A DNA stretch of 64,000 bases, from contig NZ_CP040792.1 in assembly GCF_021952865.1 (NCBI RefSeq), forward strand, positions 2,480,001-2,544,000. Reading direction: 5' to 3'. A model generated the notes under the pieces. The model was given only the letters and a program-made list of their open reading frames with translations, was not told the origin of the DNA and made no database searches. Position 1 is the first letter of the stretch. Each line of letters begins with the position of its first letter. The DNA comes from Clavibacter californiensis. GTDB taxonomy: Bacteria > Actinomycetota > Actinomycetes > Actinomycetales > Microbacteriaceae. Both the position numbers and the translations under genes were made by a program. This document shows, piece by piece, positions 24,042 through 33,313 of this stretch.

Positions 24042-25849
24042 CGCCCGACCGCGTACCCCTGCGCCCCGCGCGGGTTGGCCGCCGCTCCCAGCAGGCCGGT
24101 GGCGGGATCCCGCGTCACGGCCGAGAGCCGCCCCAGCGTCCAGTCGCCGACGACCTCCACCTCGTGCCCGCGGGCCCGCAGGTCGGCGATCACGTCGTCA
24201 CCGATGCGACCCTCGACCACGAGGCCGCCGGGCGTCCAGGTCCGCGGCCAGAAGGATCCGGGGACGCTCGTCGTGTGGAACGTCGGCGCATCGACCGCCT
24301 GCTGCGGCGAGAAGCCGCCGACGATCGTGCGCAGCAGGTACGGCAGCTGCCACTGGTCCTGCTGGTCGCCGCCGGGCGAGCCGAGCGCCTCCACGGGCTC
24401 GCCGTCGCGCGTGATCAGCGTCGGTGTCAGCGTCGTGCGCGGCCGGCGCCCGGGCACGAGCGACGACGGGCCGCCGGGCTCGAGCCACGTCATCTGCAGG
24501 CGCGTGCCGAGGCAGAAGCCGAGCGACGGGATGAACGGCGACGACTGGAGCCAGCCGCCGGAGGGCGTGGCGGAGATCATGTTGCCCCACCGGTCGACGA
24601 TGTCGAGGTGGCAGGTGTCGCCGCGGGTCTCGCCCGCGCGGGAGATCGTGGGCTCCCCCGTGCCGCCGGCGGACGCGGGCGCGTCGCCCTCGACCATGAG
24701 CGGCGGGTGGAAGGGTTCGACGCCGTCGACGCGCCCGGGGCGCAGCTCGTGCGACGCATCATCGGCGATGAGCGCGCGCCGCTCGGCCGCGTACTCCGCG
24801 CTGAGCAGCACGTCGAGGGGCGCGCCGCCCGGCACGGCGTCGCCGTAGTACGCCTCGCGGTCGGCCAGCGCGAGCTTCTGCGCCTCGATGATGCGGTGGA
24901 TCCCCGCGGGCGTCGCCGGGTCGATCTCGTCGTCCGTGAACCCGTCGAGGATCATCAGCGCCTGCAGCAGCGCCGGGCCCTGGCCCCACGCGTCGGTCTT
25001 CCAGATGCGCGAGCCGCGGAACCCGATCGACACCGCGTCCTCCCACGACGCGCGCGAGGAGGCGAGGTCCTCTGCGGTGATGAGGCCCGCGTGGTCGGCA
25101 CCCGTGGAGTGCCGGTGCGGATCCTGCACGCTCGCGACCATCTCCTCGGCCACGAAGCCCTCGGCCCAGACGGTGCGGGCGGCCTCGATGCGCTGCGACC
25201 GCGTCGCCTCGGATCCGGCTGCGGTCGACGCCTCGGCGAGGATCCGGTCCATCGCCGCCGCCCACGCCGGGTTCCGCACGAGCGACCCCGCACCAGGCGC
25301 CTCCCCGTCCGGCATCCAGAACGCGGCCGACGTGGACCAGTGGTCGCGGAACAGGTCGCCCACGCCCGCGATGGTGCGGCGCACGCTCTCGAGCACGGGA
25401 TGCCCGTCGCGCGCGTACCCGATCGCGAAGGCCCAGACGTCGGCCAGCTCCCACGTGCCGTGGTCGCGCAGCAGCAGCAGCCAGGCGTCGACGGCGGCGG
25501 GCACGGCCGCGGCGAGCGCGCCGGCGCCGGGCACGCGGTCGAGGCCCTCCGCCCGGAAGCGCTCCGGGGTCGCGGCGGCGGGAGCGGATCCCTGGCCCAT
25601 GAGCAGCTTCGGCGCGGGATCCCCCGCGACGTGCACGACGGCCGTCATGTCGCCGCCCGGCCCGTTGAGGTGCGGCTCGACCACGTGCAGCACGAACGCC
25701 GCGGCCACAGCTGCGTCGAACGCGTTCCCGCCGCGCTCCAGCACGGCCTGCCCGGTGCCGGACGCGAGCCAGTGGGTCGAGGCGCTCATGCCGAACGTGC
25801 CGCGGAGCGTGGGTCGGGTGGTGAATGCGTCGGGCGCGCGGAACGTCAC
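24038..25849 (-). CDS. Gamma-glutamyltransferase-family protein
   Basis: A 603-residue Ntn-hydrolase of the GGT family, with no obvious signal peptide. The autoprocessing nucleophile is visible in GDTCHLDIVDRWGNMISATPSGG (Thr about 412), followed by the small-subunit signatures LGSPGGDQQDQWQ and NPRG near the end. The large-subunit part has GGNAFDAAVAAAFVLHVVEPHLNGPGGD. These enzymes hydrolyse or transfer the gamma-glutamyl group of glutathione-like peptides. GTG 25849 is chosen because AAGGA lies seven bases upstream; GTG 25885 would add 12 residues. Its stop overlaps the start codon region of the SufU-like gene. It is divergent from the MFS exporter. Confidence 0.82.
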   Translation of the reverse strand: MTFRAPDAFTTRPTLRGTFGMSASTHWLASGTGQAVLERGGNAFDAAVAAAFVLHVVEPHLNGPGGDMTAVVHVAGDPAPKLLMGQGSAPAAATPERFRAEGLDRVPGAGALAAAVPAAVDAWLLLLRDHGTWELADVWAFAIGYARDGHPVLESVRRTIAGVGDLFRDHWSTSAAFWMPDGEAPGAGSLVRNPAWAAAMDRILAEASTAAGSEATRSQRIEAARTVWAEGFVAEEMVASVQDPHRHSTGADHAGLITAEDLASSRASWEDAVSIGFRGSRIWKTDAWGQGPALLQALMILDGFTDDEIDPATPAGIHRIIEAQKLALADREAYYGDAVPGGAPLDVLLSAEYAAERRALIADDASHELRPGRVDGVEPFHPPLMVEGDAPASAGGTGEPTISRAGETRGDTCHLDIVDRWGNMISATPSGGWLQSSPFIPSLGFCLGTRLQMTWLEPGGPSSLVPGRRPRTTLTPTLITRDGEPVEALGSPGGDQQDQWQLPYLLRTIVGGFSPQQAVDAPTFHTTSVPGSFWPRTWTPGGLVVEGRIGDDVIADLRARGHEVEVVGDWTLGRLSAVTRDPATGLLGAAANPRGAQGYAVGR

Positions 25850-25950
25850 GAAGGGGTCCTTCCGGTGGGGATACCAGTCGACCACACCGATCGCGTGTCG
25901 CGGGAATGCGCTCGACCTCCCGGCCGTTCACCGTTCGACCCGGGAGGCCC

Positions 25951-27390
25951 ATGACTGACACCACTGGCGTCGGATTCCGATCCGAGCGCGGACCCATCCT
26001 CATCGCCCTGATGCTGACGACGGGTCTCGTCGCCATCGACTCGACCATCCTCGCCACCGCCGTGCCGTCCATCGTGGACGACCTCGGCGGCTTCGCCTCG
26101 TTCCCCTGGCTGTTCTCCATCTACCTGCTCGCGCAGGCGGTCTCGGTGCCGCTCTACGCGAAGCTCAGCGACACCGTGGGGCGGAAGCCGATCATCCTCA
26201 TCGGCATCGGCCTCTTCCTCGTGGGATCCGTGCTGTGCGGGTTCGCGTGGAGCATGCCCGCGCTCATCGCGGCCCGCGCGATCCAGGGCCTCGGCGCGGG
26301 CGCGGTGGCGCCCATGGCGATCACGATCGCGGGCGACATCTACACGGTCGCCGAGCGCGCCAAGACGCAGGGGTACCTCGCGAGCGTGTGGGCCGTCTCC
26401 AGCGTCGTCGGCCCGACGCTCGGCGGCGTGTTCTCCGAGTTCACGACCTGGCGCTGGATCTTCTTCGTCAACGTGCCGCTGTGCCTCCTCGCCGGCTGGA
26501 TGGTCGTCCGCCGCTTCCACGAGTCCATCGAGCGCACGAGGCACCGCGTCGACTACGCCGGCGCCGCGCTCCTCACGGTGAGCCTCAGCCTCCTGATCCT
26601 CGCGGTGCTCGAGGGCGGCCAGGCGTGGGCGTGGGACTCGGTGCCGAGCATCGGCGCGTTCGCGGTCGGCGCCGTGCTGATCGTCGCGTTCCTGCTGGTC
26701 GAGCGTCGCGCCGCCGAGCCCGTGCTGCCGCTCTGGGTGTTCTCGCGGCGCCTGCTGCTCACGACCACGCTGGTCTCGCTCGGCGTCGGAGCGATCCTCA
26801 TCGGCCTCACCTCCTACGTGCCCACCTACCTCGAGGGGTCGCTGCGCGTGACTCCGCTCGTCTCCGGCCTCGCGCTCGCGGCGCTCACGATCGGCTGGCC
26901 GATCTCGGCGTCGCTCTCCGGCCGCCTGTACCTCCGCATCGGGTTCCGCCGCACGGTGCTCATCGGCATGGCGCTCACGATCGTCGGCACCGGATCCATC
27001 GCGGCGCTCGCCGGCACGCCCACGCTCGCCGGCATCGCGGCCGGCTGCTTCGTGGTGGGCCTCGGGCTGGGCCTCGTCGCGACGCCCAGCCTCATCGGCG
27101 CGCAGTCGAGCGTCGGCTGGGGCGAACGCGGCGTCGTCACGGGCGCGAACCTGTTCGCCCGCTCGATCGGCAGCGCCGTGGGCGTCGCCGTCTTCGGGGC
27201 GATCGCCAACGCGATCTTCGCGGCGTCGGCCGGAGGGCAGAAGGATCCGGACGCCGTGATCGCCGCGTCCGGCGCCGTCTTCCTGGCGGTCGGCGTGTGC
27301 GCCCTGGCCACCGTGGTCGCGGGCCTGCTCATGCCGGAGTCGCGCGTCGAGGACACGGAGATCGCCCGCGCGGAGCCCGTCGTCGACTGA
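25951..27390 (+). CDS. MFS drug exporter of the DHA2 (14-helix) type
   Basis: A 479-residue proton-coupled efflux transporter with about 14 membrane helices. Motif A is visible in AKLSDTVGRKPI (about residue 72), motif B in RAIQGLGAGAVAPMAI, and motif C in SSVVGPTLGGVFSEFTTWRWIFFVNVP. Together they are diagnostic of the EmrB/QacA family. SD GGGAGG is positioned at ATG 25951. The gene stands alone with no adjacent TetR/MarR regulator, so the substrate cannot be suggested. It is divergent from gamma-glutamyltransferase with about 100 bases between them. Confidence 0.9.
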   Translation: MTDTTGVGFRSERGPILIALMLTTGLVAIDSTILATAVPSIVDDLGGFASFPWLFSIYLLAQAVSVPLYAKLSDTVGRKPIILIGIGLFLVGSVLCGFAWSMPALIAARAIQGLGAGAVAPMAITIAGDIYTVAERAKTQGYLASVWAVSSVVGPTLGGVFSEFTTWRWIFFVNVPLCLLAGWMVVRRFHESIERTRHRVDYAGAALLTVSLSLLILAVLEGGQAWAWDSVPSIGAFAVGAVLIVAFLLVERRAAEPVLPLWVFSRRLLLTTTLVSLGVGAILIGLTSYVPTYLEGSLRVTPLVSGLALAALTIGWPISASLSGRLYLRIGFRRTVLIGMALTIVGTGSIAALAGTPTLAGIAAGCFVVGLGLGLVATPSLIGAQSSVGWGERGVVTGANLFARSIGSAVGVAVFGAIANAIFAASAGGQKDPDAVIAASGAVFLAVGVCALATVVAGLLMPESRVEDTEIARAEPVVD

Positions 27391-27487
27391 GCCGCCGCGC
27401 CGCGCGCGCGATTCGCGGGAATGCCGACCGCGCCCCTACAGTTGACCCGAATGCATACGTTCGCATGGATCAAGGAAGCAGGGCAGC

Positions 27488-28516
27488 ATGGCGCAGGAGA
27501 TCGAGCTCGGACTGGACACGTTCGGCGACGTCACGGTCGGACCGGACGGCCGTGAGCTGCCCTACGCCGAGGTGATCCGCAACGTCGTCGCCGAGGGCGT
27601 GCTGGCCGACCAGGTCGGCGTCGACTTCATCGGCCTCGGTGAGCACCACCGCGACGACTACGCGATCTCCTCCCCCGAGGTCGCGCTCGCCGCGATCGCC
27701 GCGAAGACGGACCGCATCCGCCTCGGATCCGCCGTCACGGTGTTGAGCTCCGACGACCCCGTGCGGGTCTTCCAGCGCTTCGCGACGCTCGACGCGATCT
27801 CGAACGGGCGCGCGGAGGTCATCCTCGGCCGCGGCTCGTTCACCGAGTCGTTCCCGCTGTTCGGCTACGAGCTGAGCGACTACGAGCGCCTCTTCGAGGA
27901 GAAGCTCGGCCTCTTCGCCGAGCTCGTCAAGGAGACGCCCGTCACCTGGAGCGGCTCGACGCGCGCCGGCCTCACCGAGCACGACGTGTTCCCGAAGACG
28001 GCGAACGGCATCACGACCTGGGTCGGCGTCGGCGGCAGCCCCGAGTCGGTCGTGCGCGCCGCGCGCCACGGGTTCCCGCTCATGCTCGCGATCATCGGCG
28101 GCGAGCCGCACCGCTTCGCGCCCTACGCCGACCTCTTCGCGCGCGCCCTCGACCAGCTCGAGCAGCCGCCGCTGCCCGTCGGGATCCACTCGCCCGGCTA
28201 CGTCGGCGAGACCGACGCCGAGGCCCGCGAGGCGTTCTTCCCCGACTACCAGGTGATGCACGCCCGCATCGGCAAGGACCGCGGCTGGCCGCCGCTCGCC
28301 CGCGCCTCCTACGAGCAGGAGATCGAGCACGGCTCGCTGTACGTCGGATCCCCGGAGACCGTCGCCCGCAAGATCGCCGCGACGCTGAAGGCCGTGGGCG
28401 CCACGCGCTTCGACCTGAAGTACAGCGCGGGCCCGTTCTCGCACGAGCGGATGATGGGCGGGATCGAACGCTACGGCACGATCGTGGCGCCCATGGTCCG
28501 CGACATCCTGGCCTGA
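27488..28516 (+). CDS. LLM-class flavin-dependent oxidoreductase
   Basis: A 342-residue TIM-barrel flavoprotein of the bacterial luciferase-like superfamily. Typical segments are VDFIGLGEHHRDDYA (about 40-54), TDRIRLGSAVTVLSSDDPVRVFQRFATLDAISNGRAEVILGRGSF (about 76-121) and VGVGGSPESVVRAARHG. The pattern agrees with the subfamily that starts with E.G..TFGD. It would use reduced FMN or F420; substrate unknown. SD AAGGAAGCAGGG lies upstream of ATG 27488. TTGACC at about 27443 may be a -35 box. Confidence 0.87.
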   Translation: MAQEIELGLDTFGDVTVGPDGRELPYAEVIRNVVAEGVLADQVGVDFIGLGEHHRDDYAISSPEVALAAIAAKTDRIRLGSAVTVLSSDDPVRVFQRFATLDAISNGRAEVILGRGSFTESFPLFGYELSDYERLFEEKLGLFAELVKETPVTWSGSTRAGLTEHDVFPKTANGITTWVGVGGSPESVVRAARHGFPLMLAIIGGEPHRFAPYADLFARALDQLEQPPLPVGIHSPGYVGETDAEAREAFFPDYQVMHARIGKDRGWPPLARASYEQEIEHGSLYVGSPETVARKIAATLKAVGATRFDLKYSAGPFSHERMMGGIERYGTIVAPMVRDILA

Positions 28517-28628
28517 TCCGCCCTCCCGGCACCCTCATCCGCCGTCACGGTGGAGGAGGTGCCCGTCGGCGGGATATCCTGCGATCGTCTCCACTCGGGG
28601 GGCGTCGCGACGGACAGGACGGGCTGCG

Positions 28629-29444
28629 ATGACCGGCGCACCGCCCTTCGATGCCGAACCGGGTCGCGATGACGCCGAGGACCCGTCCGACGCGTTGGCC
28701 GTCCAGCCTGCAGCGGGCGCGCGGGTGCTCTCCGCCGGGCCGCTGGCGTCGCTCCGCTCGGCCACGATCGGGCGGCTCCAGTACCGCGTGCTCTATCGCG
28801 AGATGCGTCGCGCCACCTTCCCCCGCGACTCCCCCACCGGCTCGCTGCCCGGCCCGGATCCCTTCGGCCTCGCCGTCGTGGGCGAGGGCACCGCGGTCGG
28901 CTACCAGACGGTGTCGCACGACCTCGGCGTCGCCGGGCAGGTCGCGCACAAGCTCGCCGCCCGCACCGGCCGCGGCGTCTTCTGGTCCGTGCAGGCGTTC
29001 CCCGACTTCACCGTGCGCTCCTGGCGCGCGGGCCTCGACGCGTTCCCCGCGTGGGCGAGCACCGACGTGGCCGTCCTCGCCCTGGGCATCGGCGACGCCA
29101 TCCGCTACACCCCGACGCCGCTCTGGGAGTCGCTGCTCGACGCCTGCATCACGGGCATGCAGGCGCGCATGCCCGAGGGCGCGCTGGTGCTCGTGACGGA
29201 GGTGCCGCCGCTCGAGATCTCGCCCGTCACGCCCCCGCTCATCGCCGGTCCCGTCGGACGCCACGTCGAGGCCCTGAACCGCAGCACGCGCCGGGTCGTC
29301 GCGCGGCACGACCGGGCCGACAGCGTTCCCTTCCCTGCCTGGCGGATCCCCGAGTTCATGGCGCCGAACCCGGAGGACACCCTCTACGGCCGGGTGTACC
29401 GGGCGTGGGCCGAGCTGCTGGTGGAGCGGATCGCGCCGTCGTGA
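28629..29444 (+). CDS. SGNH/GDSL-fold hydrolase lacking the catalytic serine motif
   Basis: A 271-residue protein with the layout of SGNH hydrolases. It has a strand FGLAVVGEGTAVGYQTVSHDLGVAGQVAHKLA (about 77-108) where the GDS block should be, ALGIGDAIRYT as a block III-like Gly-Asp region, and LVTEVPPLEI downstream. In block I the sequence is GEGTA instead of GDS(x), so the nucleophilic Ser is absent; a C-terminal DxxH is also not evident. The protein may be catalytically dead or use another mechanism. Its TGA overlaps the GTG start of NnrE (29441-29444), so the two are translated together. Confidence 0.68.
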   Translation: MTGAPPFDAEPGRDDAEDPSDALAVQPAAGARVLSAGPLASLRSATIGRLQYRVLYREMRRATFPRDSPTGSLPGPDPFGLAVVGEGTAVGYQTVSHDLGVAGQVAHKLAARTGRGVFWSVQAFPDFTVRSWRAGLDAFPAWASTDVAVLALGIGDAIRYTPTPLWESLLDACITGMQARMPEGALVLVTEVPPLEISPVTPPLIAGPVGRHVEALNRSTRRVVARHDRADSVPFPAWRIPEFMAPNPEDTLYGRVYRAWAELLVERIAPS

Positions 29445-30133
29445 GCGATCCCGCATCCCTCGCCGACGGCTACGCGGCCGCGGACATCCGCGCCGCCGAG
29501 GCGCCGCTGCTGGCGGCCGGGGCGCAGCTCATGCGCGTCGCGGCCGCCGGTCTCGCGCGCGCGTGCCGCGCTCTCGCGCCCGACGGTCCGGTGCTCGTGC
29601 TGGTCGGCGCCGGGAACAACGGCGGAGACGCGCTGATGGCCGCGGCCGAGCTCGCGCGCGAGGGTCGCGAGGTGGGCGTCATCCGGACAGCCGGGCGCAT
29701 CCACGAGGCTGGCGCCGCACAGGCCATCGCGGCCGGCGTGCCCATCACCTCCGCGGACGAGCTGGACGACGCGACCCTCGCGGACATCGCGCGCTCGTCG
29801 GCGCTCGTCGTGGACGGGATCCTCGGCATCGGCACCACCTACAGCCCTGCTCTCCGCGGCGAGGGCCGCCGGGTCGTCGCCGCGTTGCTGCCCGTCGTGA
29901 CCGCGGAGGGCGGTCCTGCCGTGATCGCGTGCGACATCCCCAGCGGCGTCGGCTGCGACGACGGCGCGGTGCCGGATCCGACCGTGCTGCCCGCCGACGT
30001 CACGGTCACGTTCGGAGCGGGAAAGGCCGGCCTGATGCAGGACCCCGGCCGTGCGCTCGCGGGCCGCGTGGAGCTGGTCGACGTCGGGCTCGACCTCTCG
30101 GATGCGACGCCGCTGGTGCGCGCCGCGCGCTGA
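29441..30133 (+). CDS. nnrE: NAD(P)H-hydrate epimerase (YjeF N-terminal domain only)
   Basis: A 230-residue protein matching the YjeF_N domain. VLVLVGAGNNGGDALMAAAELAREG (about 45-69) carries the diagnostic GxNNGGDG-like motif. DGILGIGTTY and CDIPSGVGCDDG complete the active-site region. It converts R-NAD(P)HX to the S epimer for repair by the dehydratase NnrD. In many bacteria the two activities are fused; here only the epimerase half is present, so the dehydratase must be elsewhere. GTG start overlaps the previous TGA. Confidence 0.82.
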   Translation: MSDPASLADGYAAADIRAAEAPLLAAGAQLMRVAAAGLARACRALAPDGPVLVLVGAGNNGGDALMAAAELAREGREVGVIRTAGRIHEAGAAQAIAAGVPITSADELDDATLADIARSSALVVDGILGIGTTYSPALRGEGRRVVAALLPVVTAEGGPAVIACDIPSGVGCDDGAVPDPTVLPADVTVTFGAGKAGLMQDPGRALAGRVELVDVGLDLSDATPLVRAAR

Positions 30134-30288
30134 CGGCGCGCCCGGGCGGGCTCTTGTCCCCGATAGCGCCGACTTCACTCGACGCTCCCCCTGCGGAAGA
30201 GTCGAGGCAGGCCATCCGGCCCGTCGAAGGGGGACGACAACATGCACGGTCACGCCAGGGAGCACGGCACCAGGGGCGGAGGGGCCGC

Positions 30289-30585
30289 ATGACCGGCCCG
30301 CTCGCCCTCGCCATCGCCAACGCCGCCGTCATGGCGGTCGTCGCCCTCGCCGGGGCACGCACCCCGCGGTGGCTGCGCGGATCGTCGTGGTTGCTGCTCG
30401 CGGTCTCGCTCGGGGTGCTCGCGCTGCACCTCCTCGGTGACGCATGGGACATCCCGACGAACCTGCTCGCCATCACGTTCCTGATCTCCACCTGCCTCAA
30501 CGCGAGCGCCCTCGCGCCGCTCGTGATGCAGCGTCTGCTCAGCCGGCCGCCGCGCACGAGGCGCCGGGTGGCGGGCACCGAGTAG
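30289..30585 (+). CDS. Small membrane protein
   Basis: A 98-residue protein with three predicted helices (about residues 4-24, 30-50 and 58-80) and a basic C-terminal tail RPPRTRRRVAG. It resembles SPW-repeat/DUF-type short membrane proteins of actinobacteria but I cannot assign a family. SD GGAGGGG precedes ATG 30289. A strong bidirectional terminator follows. Confidence 0.6.
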   Translation: MTGPLALAIANAAVMAVVALAGARTPRWLRGSSWLLLAVSLGVLALHLLGDAWDIPTNLLAITFLISTCLNASALAPLVMQRLLSRPPRTRRRVAGTE

Positions 30586-30618
30586 CCCGCGACCGCCGCA
30601 GCCGGGCTGCGGCGGGCA

Positions 30619-30660
30619 GACGGATGGCCGCATCGCCCGAGGGCGGTGCGGCCATCCGTC
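30619..30660. terminator. Bidirectional hairpin terminator
   Basis: A 19-pair stem (30619-30637 with 30642-30660, one G-U) with loop CGAG, between the convergent stops at 30585 and 30678. Confidence 0.7.
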
Positions 30661-30677
30661 GTCCGGGGCCCGTCGGA

Positions 30678-31706
30678 TCAGGCGGGCGTCACGTCGATCA
30701 GCACCTTGCCGGTCACGCCGTCCTCGACGGCCCGGTGGGCGTCGGCCGTGCGGTCCAGCGGGAAGCGCGTGATGGGGAGGCCCGCCTCCTGGCCGACGGG
30801 CAGCGCGCCGTCGATGAGCGCCAGGTGGATGTCCGCGCGGGCAGCGTCGAGCGCCTCCTGGCCCACCGTGTAGAGCAGCAGGAACTGGTAGCGCAGGTTC
30901 TTCACGAAGCTGTCGACCACGGGCAGCGTGACGGTGTCGCCGCCGTTGTTCGCGTAGACCGCGACCGAGGCGCGGTTCTTCGCGACCGCCTGGTTGAGCT
31001 CGGCGTTCTGGGCGGGGGCGACCTCGACGATCAGGTCGACGCCGTCGGGCGCGAGCGCAGAGATCTCCGCGGCCGCGTCGCCCGCCTTGTAGTCCACGAC
31101 GTGGTGCGCGCCGGCGGCCGTCGCGAGGGCGGCCTTCTCGGGCGAGCTGACCGTGGTGATCACGGTGGCGCCGGCCCAGTGCGCGAGCTGGATGGCCGCG
31201 TGGCCGACCGCTCCCGCGCCGCCCGCGACGAGCACGTGCTTCCCGGCGAGGGCGCCGGGGGCGAGGCGCGAGGGGCCGTCCTCGGAGACGGTGAGGGCGC
31301 GGTGGGCGGTGACCGCGGGGACGCCGAGGCTCGCGCCGAGGTCGAAGGACAGGCCGTCGGGCAGCGGCGCGACGCGGTCGACGGGCAGGACCGTCTTCTC
31401 CTGCGCGGTGCCGGTGGGGCGGCCGTGGGCGGCCAGCATGATCCAGACGCGGTCGCCGACGGCGAGGTCGGTCACGCCGGGGCCGACGGCGTCGATGACG
31501 CCCGCGCCGTCCTGGTTGGGGACGACCTCGGGGAACGGCAGCTCCTGGCCGGGCGCTCCGCCGTCGCGGGACTTCCAGTCGGTGGGGTTCACGCCCGAGA
31601 CGACGATGCGCACGCGCACCTCGCCGGGGCCGGGCGCGGCCTCGTCGCGGTCGACGGGCTGCAGGACGTCGGGGGCACCCGTGCGGGTGTAGGCGATGGC
31701 TCTCAT
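30678..31706 (-). CDS. NADPH:quinone oxidoreductase-like MDR enzyme
   Basis: A 342-residue zinc-independent medium-chain reductase. It has an N-terminal GroES-like domain (PGPGEVRVRIVVSGVNPTDWKSRDG), the dinucleotide loop LVAGGAGAVGHAAIQLA (about residue 155), and the C-terminal TADAHRAVEDGVTGKVLIDV. It belongs to the zeta-crystallin/QOR family, reducing quinones or alpha,beta-unsaturated carbonyls. The start at ATG 31706 gives MRAIAYTRTGAPDVL, the canonical QOR N-terminus. It is a distant relative of the gene at 648-1655. It follows the YtcJ/PaiB genes on the same strand but is separated by 41 bases. Confidence 0.87.
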   Translation of the reverse strand: MRAIAYTRTGAPDVLQPVDRDEAAPGPGEVRVRIVVSGVNPTDWKSRDGGAPGQELPFPEVVPNQDGAGVIDAVGPGVTDLAVGDRVWIMLAAHGRPTGTAQEKTVLPVDRVAPLPDGLSFDLGASLGVPAVTAHRALTVSEDGPSRLAPGALAGKHVLVAGGAGAVGHAAIQLAHWAGATVITTVSSPEKAALATAAGAHHVVDYKAGDAAAEISALAPDGVDLIVEVAPAQNAELNQAVAKNRASVAVYANNGGDTVTLPVVDSFVKNLRYQFLLLYTVGQEALDAARADIHLALIDGALPVGQEAGLPITRFPLDRTADAHRAVEDGVTGKVLIDVTPA

Positions 31707-31747
31707 GACGATTCCAACGCCCGGCACCCGCGCGGTGTTCCTGCGGC

Positions 31748-33313
31748 TCAGACCCCGAGCGTGTCGTGCGTGAACCGGCCGCCGAGCAGGGTGGCGGACA
31801 CGCGCATCGCGCGGAGGTCGTCGGCGGCGGTGGAGGCGGCGAGCGGATCCCGCTCCACGACGGCGAGGTCGGCCCGCTCTCCCACAGCCACGCGCGTACG
31901 CACGGAGGCGTCCAGCGCGGCCGCCCGGTCGATGGCCTGCTCGGGGTGCCAGGGATCCCGGCCATCGCGGGACCGGCCGACGGCGGCGCTCATGGTGGCC
32001 CACGGATCCAGCGGAGCGACGGGCGCGTCGGACCCGAGGGCCAGGCGCGTGCCCGCGGCGCGGAGGTCGGCGAGCGCGAAGGCGCGGGCCGTGCGCCCGG
32101 CCCAGTAGACGTCGGCGACGTCGCGGTCGTCCATCGCGTGCTCGGGCTGGACGCTCGCGACCACGCCGAGCGCCGCGAACCGGGCGACGTCCTCGTGCGT
32201 CAGCAGCTGGGCGTGCTCGATGGATCCGGCGAGCCCCTCGACGTCGCGGTGCGCGCCCCCGAGCACCCGGTCGAGGTGCGCGAACGCGTCGAGGGCGAGC
32301 CGGTTCGCGTGGTCGCCGATGGCGTGGATCGCGGGCCGGAGCCCCTGCCGCGCGGCCCGCACCATGAGCTCCCGCAGCTCATCGGGCGGGACGGAGAGCT
32401 GGCCGCACGCGCCGCCGTGCGCGTCGCCGCCCTGGCCGTCGAGGTCGGGGTACGGGTCGAAGCAGTACGCGGTGCGGGTGTTGAGGGATCCGTCGGTGAC
32501 GACCTTCGCGGGTCCCACGCGCACGAGCCCGCCGGTGCCCGCGAGCACGTCGCCCGTGCGGAGCCCCTCGTCGCGCGCCCGGTCGAGGTCCTGCGGCCAG
32601 ATGCCGGCCTCCACGCGGAGCGCGTCGTGGCCGAGGGCGGCGAGGCGGCGCCAGCGAGCCGCGTTCCAGTCGATCTCGAGGTCGACGACGCCGACCACGC
32701 CGCGGCGCGCGGCCTCGCGGGCGACCTGCACGGCCTGCGCGTCGAGCGAGGACGCGTCGCCCTCCTCCACGCGGTACATGAAGTCGAAGCAGTCGTCCTC
32801 GCGCAGGAGGCCGGTGGGGTGATCCCCGTAGCCGTGCGGCGCGAGCGCGGCCGAGCTCGCCCAGCAGCAGTGCAGGTCGCCGCTGACGAGCAGCACGGGG
32901 GTGTCGCCCGCGACGGCGTCGAGCAGGTCCTTGGTGGGGAGGTCGGGCCAGAGGCCGTCGCGGAACCCGTAGCCGACGAGCGCCTCGGGGGCGCCCGCGC
33001 GCGTGACCGGCCCGGATCCGGTGGATGCGGCGCGGGCCGCGAGCGCGTCGCGGACGAGGCCGACGGCCTCCGCCGCGGACGAGGCCCGGGAGAGGTCGAG
33101 GCGGCGCGACACCTTGGTCCACTGCGTGAAGTGCACGTGGTTGTCCCAGAGGCCGGGGATGACGAACCGGCCGTCGAGCGCGCGGGTCTCGACGTCGGTC
33201 GCGTCCGCGGATCCGGCCGGCCCTACGGACGCGATGACGCCGTCGCGGACGAGCACGTCGACGGGCGCGTCGGCTCCGGGCAGGCGTCCGCCCGCGAGGA
33301 GCAGCGCGCTCAC
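31748..33313 (-). CDS. YtcJ-like metal-dependent amidohydrolase
   Basis: A 521-residue amidohydrolase-3 family protein. The metal site begins with IPGLWDNHVHF (HxH, about residue 62). It continues with VGVVDLEIDWN, a PAIHAIGDHANRLALDAF His, an IEHAQLL His, and the C-terminal GSDAPVAPLDPWATM Asp. This matches the YtcJ/NfdA family, which hydrolyses N-substituted amides; natural substrates are mostly unknown. GTG 33313 overlaps the stop of the PaiB-like gene (GTGA, 33310-33313), so they are translated as a pair. Confidence 0.85.
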   Translation of the reverse strand: MSALLLAGGRLPGADAPVDVLVRDGVIASVGPAGSADATDVETRALDGRFVIPGLWDNHVHFTQWTKVSRRLDLSRASSAAEAVGLVRDALAARAASTGSGPVTRAGAPEALVGYGFRDGLWPDLPTKDLLDAVAGDTPVLLVSGDLHCCWASSAALAPHGYGDHPTGLLREDDCFDFMYRVEEGDASSLDAQAVQVAREAARRGVVGVVDLEIDWNAARWRRLAALGHDALRVEAGIWPQDLDRARDEGLRTGDVLAGTGGLVRVGPAKVVTDGSLNTRTAYCFDPYPDLDGQGGDAHGGACGQLSVPPDELRELMVRAARQGLRPAIHAIGDHANRLALDAFAHLDRVLGGAHRDVEGLAGSIEHAQLLTHEDVARFAALGVVASVQPEHAMDDRDVADVYWAGRTARAFALADLRAAGTRLALGSDAPVAPLDPWATMSAAVGRSRDGRDPWHPEQAIDRAAALDASVRTRVAVGERADLAVVERDPLAASTAADDLRAMRVSATLLGGRFTHDTLGV

